The notes beneath the pieces are model-generated. The model did not search any database and was not told the DNA's origin. It was given only the letters and a program-made list of their open reading frames with translations. 13,603 bases of DNA from Oxalobacteraceae bacterium (GTDB lineage: Bacteria; Pseudomonadota; Gammaproteobacteria; Burkholderiales; Burkholderiaceae_D), in the NCBI GenBank assembly GCA_027485535.1, contig JAIXQV010000222.1, positions 1-13,603 on the forward strand, in the 5' to 3' direction. Shown here in pieces: positions 7,262 to 13,603 of the stretch. Position 1 is the stretch's first letter, and the number at the start of each line of letters is the position of its first letter. The position numbers and the translations under genes were made by a program.

Positions 7262-7669
7262 TCAGCCGTCCTCACCACTAGGGCACACAATATCGATAAT
7301 TGCGCCACCGACGCTGTTCGGTGTAATCGCGCTCCAGTCGCTTGGTGCTTGATTGAGATGGGCCGGTGTTACATCTTTGCCTTTGGCCCAAGGTTCTGTG
7401 AAGCGAAACTCTTTTAGCACGCGTAGCTGGCGGTTTTGGCAGTCATACTCTGCCAAGGTTTTTACCGACGCGACGCGATCGGCTCCGGGCTCCAAAAGAT
7501 TCCCGATTTCCCATACCTGCCGCATGATCGCCATCGGCCCGCTTTGTTTTACGGTGTCGGGGTCGATGTACTTCTCGAACTTGAGTTGGCGGGTATCGCC
7601 AACTTTGACCCATTCTGCAGCCGCTGTAATGCAGACGGGAATTAACATCAACGGTATAAGTTTGCGCAT
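7262..7669 (-). CDS. Surface-adhesin-E-like exported protein
   Basis: The 135-residue product has a short signal peptide (MRKLIPLMLIPVCITAAA, cleavage about residue 18). The mature protein fits the surface-adhesin E family pattern: EWVKVGD at the start, FEKYIDPDTV, VWEIGNL, ASVKTLAEYDC and WSAITPNSVG, with a closing C. The two mature cysteines, Cys77 and Cys129, probably pair. Protein E of Haemophilus binds host matrix, but most environmental members are uncharacterised small secreted proteins. The gene converges on the cytochrome gene. Its start is only about 20 nt from the end of the IS remnant, so its original promoter may have been displaced or replaced. The ribosome-binding site is weak. 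Confidence 0.82.
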   Translation of the reverse strand: MRKLIPLMLIPVCITAAAEWVKVGDTRQLKFEKYIDPDTVKQSGPMAIMRQVWEIGNLLEPGADRVASVKTLAEYDCQNRQLRVLKEFRFTEPWAKGKDVTPAHLNQAPSDWSAITPNSVGGAIIDIVCPSGEDG

Positions 7670-7691
7670 ACGAGTCTCATTGGTTTTTGGA

Positions 7692-8050
7692 TGGGTAATC
7701 CGCCCATTTTCAACGATTGTTAGAAGTGGCGTTAAGCGCCCATGGCCAGCCGCTGATTGAGGCTACGCCGTCCAAGGCCATGTTCGAGCCTTCGTAATTG
7801 TAGTACCACATCCAGCGGGTCGCCTGATCCTGCACCTCATCCACCGTGTCAAACACCTGCCGCGCTGCCGTCCAGACGTCCATGTCACCGCATTTAGCGC
7901 ATCAGCGTTTGAGCAAAGCACTGCTGATATCCAGCGCCCGACACAGATCCAGAATCTAGATCCCAGCCTCAGTCTCAGCCCGCTTCAGGACATCCATGAT
8001 CTGGCTGTCGGTAAATCTAGGCATATAGCGGTTTGGGTGTAGTACGCCCA
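7692..8050 (-). mobile_element. Decayed, internally deleted IS3-family insertion sequence
   Basis: A stretch of about 359 nt carries remains of an IS3-type transposase on the minus strand. The ends read inward as TGGGTAATCCGCCCATTT (from 7692) and TGGGCGTACTACACCCAA (from 8050). They share TGGG and CCCA at about the same spacing, like degenerate terminal inverted repeats starting TG. No target-site duplication is visible (GGA against CTT outside the ends). A full IS3 element is about 1.2-1.5 kb, so most of it is lost. The exact boundaries are tentative. Confidence 0.65.
7710..8024 (-). pseudogene. IS3 transposase remnant: orfA N-terminus joined to orfB C-terminus
   Basis: Read on the minus strand from the ATG at 8024 to the TGA at 7710, one frame gives MPRFTDSQIMDVLKRAE, the typical OrfA helix-turn-helix start. 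A stop (TAG), ILDLCRALDISSALLKR and a second stop (TGA) follow, then CAKCGDMDVW. The frame next jumps to RQVFDTVDEVQDQATRWMW and YNYEGSNMALDG, the end of the OrfB integrase (usually ...RWMW.YN.ERPNMALGG). The DDE catalytic core and the frameshift region are absent. The protein cannot be functional. The join keeps the frame, pointing to one internal deletion of about 0.9 kb followed by point mutations. Confidence 0.85.
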
Positions 8051-8234
8051 CTTGTTACTGCTAATGAGCTACGGGTACAAAACGAGTGGTATATGCAGTT
8101 GTCCGAGAGAGCCTCTTCACCTCCCGTGCCAATTTAGGCTATTCGAAGATTAGTAACGCTGAACCCGCTCATTCATCGTATTAATCGTCGAGATGATAGT
8201 TCAAACGCAAATCGTAACTACTATCAGTTTTTAT
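8051..8234. other. Intergenic stretch with no recognised feature
   Basis: Between the IS remnant and the promoter of the giant gene I see no coding frame, RNA gene or clear repeat on either strand. Confidence 0.6.
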
Positions 8235-8263
8235 TTGGAATTCTTGGTCGATATCTTTATAAA
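8235..8263 (+). promoter_or_regulatory. Candidate sigma-70 promoter of the giant exoprotein gene
   Basis: TTGGAA (8235-8240) and TATAAA (8258-8263) are separated by exactly 17 nt. They match the -35 and -10 consensus at four and five of six positions. Transcription would start near 8270, leaving an unusually long leader of about 294 nt before the ATG at 8564. Confidence 0.55.
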
Positions 8264-8340
8264 ACCACCGCAATCTTCTTCTACCAGTAAAGTGCTGTGA
8301 TAAATTTCAACAGGTACTAATTCGCCCGCATTTTTCAGTT

Positions 8341-8387
8341 GACCAGCGTGACATCAGAAGTCAATCGAGTACGCATCACGTCTGGTC
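8341..8387 (+). repeat. Inverted repeat in the leader of the giant gene
   Basis: GACCAGCGTGA (8341-8351) pairs with TCACGTCTGGTC (8376-8387) along 11 bp with one bulged base, enclosing 24 nt. In RNA this would be a stable hairpin in the leader. In DNA it could be a protein-binding site. No T-run follows, so it is not an intrinsic terminator. Confidence 0.55.
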
Positions 8388-8418
8388 GAGCGGCTCACGG
8401 CGCAGTTTAAACACCAAC

Positions 8419-8549
8419 AGCTATATCGATCTCGATCACGATCTCGATCTCGATCTCGATCACGAGATAACGAACTGTCTGGCCGAGCAGTTCTCGTCGT
8501 CCTGTAAAAAACCATTAGCTACATCGATCTCCACTTGGAGATAACGAAC
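8419..8549 (+). repeat. Two diverged copies of a leader segment bracketing a spacer
   Basis: AGCTATATCGATCTC (8419-8433) and AGCTACATCGATCTC (8517-8531) differ by one base. Each is followed by the identical GAGATAACGAAC (8464-8475 and 8538-8549). In the first copy the middle is filled by the CTCGAT array. In the second it is only CACTTG, so the copy folds into a 6-bp hairpin ATCTCC-ACTT-GGAGAT (8527-8542) just before the ribosome-binding site GGAG (8553-8556). Confidence 0.8.
8425..8466 (+). repeat. Hexamer tandem repeat (CTCGAT)
   Basis: Seven consecutive 6-nt units follow CTCGAT with small variations: ATCGAT, CTCGAT, CACGAT, CTCGAT three times, then CACGAG. The array lies in the presumed leader, about 100 nt before the start codon. 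It can change length by slipped-strand mispairing without affecting the reading frame, but would alter leader length and folding. Confidence 0.85.
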
Positions 8550-8563
8550 GTCGGAGTAATGTC

Positions 8564-11500
8564 ATGCCAAGAATCAAGAGCGCTGCTTCTGTAGTGGTGA
8601 ATGCTACAACTAAACGGTCAGTCGTTATTGATACGGACAATAACGTTTGGATCTCTAACGCGGCACAGGCAACTCCTCCAGGCGTCAATACAGACTTCAC
8701 GACCGGTTATACCAAACTGTATGGTGTCGATGCTGGGAAAACAGCGCTTCGCGGTGTGATGGTCTCCGCCACCGGTTCAAAGTTTTACATCTACGACTTC
8801 GATGGAAATGCGTCTGAATGGAATGTCGCACTTAGCACTCAGCAAGAAACAAAATTCCTAAGCTACGCAGCAGTCCCTGCTGGATCTGGCCCGACCACCA
8901 AAGTAACACTCTTCGCTGGGATTCCATCAAGCGCCGCGCCCATCATTTCGGACTTTACTCTTGCGACGACACCAGCGCCACAGATCGGTGGCTTCCAAAC
9001 CTTCACAGCACCCGTTCTCACCAACCTAGCGCCCGTAAGTACCGCAGCGACCGGTAACAAGGTATATGCAATCACCGATACCTTCAATCCGGATGGAACC
9101 CTTGTTCCTTATGACTCAGTGGTCATCACGCCGGCCACGACTACAGCACCAATCACGCCAGCAAATATATTTTTATACGCGAAGGGTACTGGCACCGATA
9201 CCACGCTGAAAAACAGCAACGCAGTACGCTTGATCCTGGATGCAAATACGTTCACCAGTCTAAAAGGCGCGATTGAAAAGCCAAACGCAGGCGTGTTCCT
9301 GTTCAAGGATTCCAAGAACTATCACTTAGTCACCACCGACAACTCTGCAAAAAATGCACTACAGGTTAATGCGGTAGATACCGTCATCTCTCCGACCTCA
9401 GGGCGGGTGTTATCGAGCGATAAACTGGATTACGCGGCGCTGAATTACTTGTTAAATCAGCCAGACTTTAGCCGGACCTATGATTTGTCAGGAACGCTCA
9501 TCCCTATTGAAGGACAGCTCGATTATTTCAAAGAAGGGTATCAGGTTCCGAATTCGACGCTCGAGCTATACAGCGTTTCGCAGAAGACGCTCGATGCCTC
9601 TGGGGAAGAGGTTACCAGGCCACTTGGGCTGGTGTTAAGTACGGCATCGACGTCCGGCGATGTTGCTGCCAGCAATAGCTACTATCTGGGTAGCTCCCTA
9701 TCACTGAATGACCTGACCCAAAGGTCGCCCAGCATCTACGAGAAAAACAATACGCTGGTGATTGAGTGGGATGCTGATTCAAAAGCTGACCCGCTCTATC
9801 TGCGAGTGAACAAAGGAGCGGCGGGGGCGAGTGTTGATAAGCTGACGCTGGACAAGTTACTGAACCTAGAATCCGAGTTAAAGCTTGACCTTGATGGCGA
9901 CCAGAACGCAAACGGCACCATCAAATACAGCCTAGTAGACTCAATCAAGCTGCTCAGTACAGCCACAGTCAATACACCTATTTATAAAACTAGCAACGAC
10001 ATCTTTTTTACTCTAAAGACTGGCGCGCCAACGCTTACTAATAATGGCGTGATTGACCGTGCTGATTTACTGAGCCGGATTGATCTGGTGTCCCCCAGCA
10101 AGTTACGTGGCTATGAAGTGCTGAACAACCGGGATTTGAACCGTGACGGCACTGTCGGCGCAGTTGTCTTATCTACCGTCATTGAGAACGACAACTTCAG
10201 CATCTATAAAACCACTGCGGGTGACTTGGTTTATTCATCCAACAGGGGTTTATCGTCAGGTGACAGGATTCCCGGCGCAGTCGGCATCGCGTTTGATGCG
10301 CCATTGACACCAGATGACCAAGAGCTGATCGAAAGCTCCAAGGTCGTGGTCGCCAGCATTCAACAGAGTGGGCGCTTGTTATCCATCGCATCTCAGATCA
10401 TGGATAACATGACAGGCACGACGGTGTTGAGAGAGAATAATTTCTTGCTCAACGCAACGACTCAGGCGTACGGGCCATCAAGTACAACCGCAGCTCCGCC
10501 AGGGCCAGCGCCATCCGTGGTGTATGCCTATGGATACTCGACGCCGGAGCGGCAGGTCTTTCTTGCGCGCGAAAAATATTACGACTTTGATTTGAACAAT
10601 GATGGCGTTATTGGTGACGCCATCACGGCGCAGTTAGCGACCAATGGCAGCGCTACGGTCTATCAAACCGCTGCAGGGGCCGTCTATATTTCGTCAGACC
10701 CCACCAAGAACCCGGGTGATGTGGTGGGCGATGCGCTGCTTTTATACGACCTGAGCAACAGTCCTGATCGTATTGATGCCGCTGTTTTTACCTACAAAGC
10801 AGATAAGACGCTGTCGGGCGCGAGAGTATTTTCATCAGAGATTGATAACCAAAACCCGGCCAACAATAAATATTTTTCTGAAAGTTTTTCACTCGACGCA
10901 GGTATTCTAAAAAGTACCGCAAAAACGCCGCTCGAGCCTTATGAGCTGCGCCAGGTTGAAGTGCAAAATACCATTGACATCAACATGGATGGCACCATTG
11001 GTGATGAAATCAAAAGCTCAAAATTTGTTATCGCGCCAAGCAATAGCAGTCTTGGGTTCGGCGTGTACGAGCTAGAAACCCGATTTAACGACAATCCGAT
11101 ATTCATTGCCGCCAAAGATGGGAGCGGCGAAGCCAATGATGCACAGCCAACGGCGGGTATTGTTTATCTACGAAATGCCGAGGGCAGTGCATCCCCCTTT
11201 TGGTCAGTACCGAAGTATGGCCTGACCGATGGCAAAGTTGTGGCAGGCGGCATGTTCAGCACGGCCGCCGGTGGTTCAGTTGATTTGGTGGTGAAAGACG
11301 AAAGCAAGCAGAAAGCGTTCTACCTGGTCAATTTCGATGCAAGCGGTGGCACAGTCAAGCCAAACGGCACCTTACTAACGCCGTTTGCCCTGTACAACCA
11401 AGAAGTAAAGCTTAACTTCGACATTGACAAAAACGGTATTGTCGGCGATTCGGTGACCAAGCTGGCCAGCTCGGATGATTTCGGGTTGTACCAGCTAGAT

Positions 11501-13603
11501 CGTTCGGGTGCGATTGCCCTCACCAGAGAAAACACCTGGGTCGACAGCGGCTCGCAGGGTGTCCAAAAGTCGCTCAACTTTACGGCGCTTAAAAATGCCA
11601 ACGGCTCAACCTGGCTACCCTATGGGTGGAAGCAGCAGCTAAAAAGCGATGGCACCTATCAGCTATTAAAAAGCGCCGACGCTGCTTCAATTTCACAAGC
11701 GGTGTTCAAAGCCGATGGCGCCGGTAGCGTCTACATTACGCGTAAGGTGGTCGGCCCGCAGGGAGCGATTAATACCATTTACGAAGTGAATTTCGGCGCG
11801 AGCGGTATCACCAAGAACCCCGCAGGCACCGCACTCAAGCCCGGTGATTTTTATAAAACCGAAATGAATGCCTTGGCCGATATCAACGGCGATTCTTTTG
11901 TTGGCAAGCCTTACTTAGCACTGCCGGTGACGCACTCGCAACGTGGAGCAGCGAATTTGCTTCCCAATTTTGATGGCTATGAGGCATTTGCAGATAAATG
12001 GGAGGCGACCGCTACCTCGAAGTTCTCTGGCAAGCAGTACCTTGTAAAACCCCTAATTGACCCATCGACAGCGATTGGTTGGGATGGCGTTGACTTTAGT
12101 AAAAATTCTCTTCAGATTTTTGATCAACAGTCTCGACTGGTTTCTTCGATCGCTACGCCGAATGGCTGGCAAATCATCCTTGGCAGTGGCGATTTCAATG
12201 GCGATGGAAAAGGTGATTTCGCGACGGTTGATTGGGCAAAAAATCAGGTGATTGTTTACAAGGGTGACGACAAAGGTAATTTTGCGCCATTACAGCAGGT
12301 GGGAATTAGCTTTGAGGATCAAACGAATTTGCCGCGATATATGTGGAAAGGGCAAGATATTAGACCATCTGATTGGATGCGCCCACGATCCCATGGACTT
12401 ACCGGCGATTTTAATAACGACGGACTTTCTGACATCGCCATTCTTGAAACGAATAGCAACAAAGCGCAATTTAAAGGTAATGATGTCCTAGGGATATACA
12501 CCAACACCAAAGGCAAGATTTCGCTGGTGGATACCGTGGTTGTTGGAAACAATGAATACTCCGATATCACTTCTGGCGATTTGAATAAAGATGGATTTGC
12601 CGATCTGGTGCTGGTGGGTTCGGAGAATGGCTCACTCAAAGTGATTTTGAGCGACAAGGGGGTATTTTCAAAAGCAGGTGTTTTGTCCAGGCAGGTCGAT
12701 TTGTCGGGCATTTATTACCCTGATCATGCGCGCATTGGCGATATCAACAATGACGGTAATGCGGACATTATCGTCGGTGCAAAAACTCCTGCCGGCACCA
12801 ACAGAATCATTCAAGCCTATATTGGGAATGGCACCGGTGAGTTTTCTGAGGTGCAGAATCTTTCAAAAAACTTTGTGATTCCACTGAATTCTGGGGGATT
12901 TGAGCTAAACGATCTAAACAAAGACAGGCAATTTGATCTGACGCTCGCCAATGGCCAGACATTTATGAACGTCAGTAATGTGGTGGATAGCACCTCGACC
13001 TATAACTTTTCGTCGCTTAGTGCTATCGATGTCCCATCCTTTAACAAGGATCTTGTGCCTTTAGGCATCGATATGAAACAAAAAATGTTTCTTCCTAATC
13101 CGGGATCCGTTGTAATTACCACGCCTCAGGACGGGACCTCTACGACTGTTAATGGCAGCTCGCAGATCTCTTTTGACGCCAAGGGCGGTGTTGTGCCTCA
13201 GATTCAGGTAGTTAGTCCAAACAGTATCACGGTAAATAACGATCCACTCGCTAGTGCCCGATACTTGACAATGAATCCAGCTACACGTTGGCCTGCTTCG
13301 CGGTATGCTTGGGATGCGCCGCCAACATCTGAATTATCGCAGTTAAGCTATAACAAACCCCACGATTATTTTATTGGCGCTACAGATCCGGTACTACTGG
13401 ATTACGTTCAGGGAGATCGATTGTTCTTTCTTGAGCCGGGTTACATTGAGTTCATGGGGATTTTTGTGCCGCAATTCCCACGAAATGGTTATGACAGCAA
13501 ATACCATGCCCCGTGGGTGAAGATCTTCTACCAATCAGATCGGTTGGAGAAAGCAAACCAAAATAATGATGCCGCAAAAAACGGAACCGAAGTTTTTATC
13601 AAG
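8564..13603 (+). CDS. Giant cysteine-free calcium-binding FG-GAP repeat exoprotein, 3' partial
   Basis: One frame runs without a stop from the ATG at 8564 to the window edge, 1680 codons. GGAG at 8553-8556, seven nt upstream, supports the start. The N-terminus (MPRIKSAASVVVNATTKRS) has no Sec signal peptide and I find no cysteine in the visible protein; both traits are usual for type I (RTX-like) secreted proteins. Layout: residues 1-430 are Ser/Thr/Ala-rich, probably beta, unrecognised. Residues 442-1114 carry six EF-hand-like loops such as DLNRDGTVG (524), DLNNDGVIGD (676), DINMDGTIGD (805) and DIDKNGIVGD (953). Residues 1210-1460 carry five FG-GAP/VCBS motifs such as GDFNGDGKGDF. Residues 1470-1680 are unrecognised and aromatic-rich. 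A large extracellular adhesin or matrix protein is most likely; an enzymatic domain may lie beyond the edge. The secretion genes are not in the window, and no function is proven. Confidence 0.93.
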   Translation, partial: MPRIKSAASVVVNATTKRSVVIDTDNNVWISNAAQATPPGVNTDFTTGYTKLYGVDAGKTALRGVMVSATGSKFYIYDFDGNASEWNVALSTQQETKFLSYAAVPAGSGPTTKVTLFAGIPSSAAPIISDFTLATTPAPQIGGFQTFTAPVLTNLAPVSTAATGNKVYAITDTFNPDGTLVPYDSVVITPATTTAPITPANIFLYAKGTGTDTTLKNSNAVRLILDANTFTSLKGAIEKPNAGVFLFKDSKNYHLVTTDNSAKNALQVNAVDTVISPTSGRVLSSDKLDYAALNYLLNQPDFSRTYDLSGTLIPIEGQLDYFKEGYQVPNSTLELYSVSQKTLDASGEEVTRPLGLVLSTASTSGDVAASNSYYLGSSLSLNDLTQRSPSIYEKNNTLVIEWDADSKADPLYLRVNKGAAGASVDKLTLDKLLNLESELKLDLDGDQNANGTIKYSLVDSIKLLSTATVNTPIYKTSNDIFFTLKTGAPTLTNNGVIDRADLLSRIDLVSPSKLRGYEVLNNRDLNRDGTVGAVVLSTVIENDNFSIYKTTAGDLVYSSNRGLSSGDRIPGAVGIAFDAPLTPDDQELIESSKVVVASIQQSGRLLSIASQIMDNMTGTTVLRENNFLLNATTQAYGPSSTTAAPPGPAPSVVYAYGYSTPERQVFLAREKYYDFDLNNDGVIGDAITAQLATNGSATVYQTAAGAVYISSDPTKNPGDVVGDALLLYDLSNSPDRIDAAVFTYKADKTLSGARVFSSEIDNQNPANNKYFSESFSLDAGILKSTAKTPLEPYELRQVEVQNTIDINMDGTIGDEIKSSKFVIAPSNSSLGFGVYELETRFNDNPIFIAAKDGSGEANDAQPTAGIVYLRNAEGSASPFWSVPKYGLTDGKVVAGGMFSTAAGGSVDLVVKDESKQKAFYLVNFDASGGTVKPNGTLLTPFALYNQEVKLNFDIDKNGIVGDSVTKLASSDDFGLYQLDRSGAIALTRENTWVDSGSQGVQKSLNFTALKNANGSTWLPYGWKQQLKSDGTYQLLKSADAASISQAVFKADGAGSVYITRKVVGPQGAINTIYEVNFGASGITKNPAGTALKPGDFYKTEMNALADINGDSFVGKPYLALPVTHSQRGAANLLPNFDGYEAFADKWEATATSKFSGKQYLVKPLIDPSTAIGWDGVDFSKNSLQIFDQQSRLVSSIATPNGWQIILGSGDFNGDGKGDFATVDWAKNQVIVYKGDDKGNFAPLQQVGISFEDQTNLPRYMWKGQDIRPSDWMRPRSHGLTGDFNNDGLSDIAILETNSNKAQFKGNDVLGIYTNTKGKISLVDTVVVGNNEYSDITSGDLNKDGFADLVLVGSENGSLKVILSDKGVFSKAGVLSRQVDLSGIYYPDHARIGDINNDGNADIIVGAKTPAGTNRIIQAYIGNGTGEFSEVQNLSKNFVIPLNSGGFELNDLNKDRQFDLTLANGQTFMNVSNVVDSTSTYNFSSLSAIDVPSFNKDLVPLGIDMKQKMFLPNPGSVVITTPQDGTSTTVNGSSQISFDAKGGVVPQIQVVSPNSITVNNDPLASARYLTMNPATRWPASRYAWDAPPTSELSQLSYNKPHDYFIGATDPVLLDYVQGDRLFFLEPGYIEFMGIFVPQFPRNGYDSKYHAPWVKIFYQSDRLEKANQNNDAAKNGTEVFIK
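9887..12190 (+). repeat. Array of degenerate protein modules with EF-hand-like calcium loops
   Basis: Within the giant gene, loops of the type D-x-[DN]-x-[DN]-G-x-[IV]-G start at residues 442, 524, 676, 805, 953 and 1106. The gaps are 82, 152, 129, 148 and 153, so a module of about 130-153 residues is the rule. Most loops are followed 22-31 residues later by an aliphatic-Tyr motif: IYKTTAG at 547, VYQTAAG at 699, VYELE at 834, LYQLD near 975. The loop at 442 (DLDGDQNANGTI) carries extra residues and the one at 1106 (DINGDSFVG) lacks the usual Gly. The modules are strongly diverged, so the duplication is old. The loops resemble dockerin and EF-hand calcium loops. I did not recognise the whole module as a named family. 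Confidence 0.75.
12191..12961 (+). repeat. Five FG-GAP/VCBS beta-propeller motifs
   Basis: The motifs are GDFNGDGKGDFATVD (Asp at residue 1210), GDFNNDGLSDIAIL (1282), GDLNKDGFADLVLVG (1339), GDINNDGNADIIVGA (1393) and the weaker NDLNKDRQFDLTLAN (1450). Spacing is 72, 57, 54 and 57 residues, close to the usual blade length. Each D-x-N-x-D-G-x-x-D loop binds calcium in integrin-alpha-type propellers. Seven blades are usual, so two blades may be formed by flanking sequence without the motif. The fifth has Arg in place of the conserved Gly. Confidence 0.88.

Noticed and set aside
8425..8466. CTCGAT array as a CRISPR or origin iteron array
   Set aside because: Units are 6 nt and contiguous with no spacers, so it is a simple tandem repeat. 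No replication genes are near.
12319..12711. A 130-residue minus-strand open frame, and other short frames on both strands inside 8564-13603
   Set aside because: They lie within the continuous giant frame, whose translation shows repeated FG-GAP and calcium-loop motifs. The short frames show no domain and no ribosome-binding site.

Overview
The window looks like a chromosomal segment of a Gram-negative proteobacterium, possibly a betaproteobacterium. The Gram-negative call rests on a BamE/SmpA-like lipoprotein, exported c-type cytochrome and PQQ-dehydrogenase-like proteins, and a surface-adhesin-E-like protein. The genus cannot be named from the sequence alone. No rRNA, tRNA or CRISPR array was seen.

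Left part (1-4947): ordinary chromosomal genes. An O-acyltransferase of the AT3 (OafA-like) family with a C-terminal SGNH domain enters from the left edge. It converges on a minus-strand pair: a lipoprotein with two SmpA/OmlA-like motifs, then a class I SAM-dependent methyltransferase 8 nt downstream. Divergent from that pair are an EamA/DMT permease and an exported CIA30-domain protein.

Middle (4948-7669): a 564-nt gap holds a possible short RNA ending in a strong intrinsic terminator, then a promoter and a leader of about 150 nt. Next come an exported PQQ-dependent sugar (aldose) dehydrogenase-like protein and a small monohaem cytochrome c that is its likely electron acceptor. A strong hairpin plus T-run lies exactly between these two genes. 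A surface-adhesin-E-like protein converges from the other strand.

Right part (7670-13603): a decayed IS3-family element (orfA 5' end joined to orfB 3' end, two internal stops) lies just upstream of the adhesin-E-like gene. About 180 nt further on is a well-formed promoter with a leader of about 290 nt that carries an inverted repeat, a hexamer tandem array and a duplicated hairpin segment. This leader feeds a giant reading frame that stays open from 8564 to the window end (1680 codons, no stop). The encoded protein has no recognisable Sec signal and no cysteine in the visible part. It contains six EF-hand-like calcium loops, mostly 130-153 residues apart, then five FG-GAP/VCBS motifs (a beta-propeller), then an unrecognised region. 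It looks like a very large calcium-binding exoprotein or adhesin, probably exported by a type I system that is not in the window. It is the most interesting object here.
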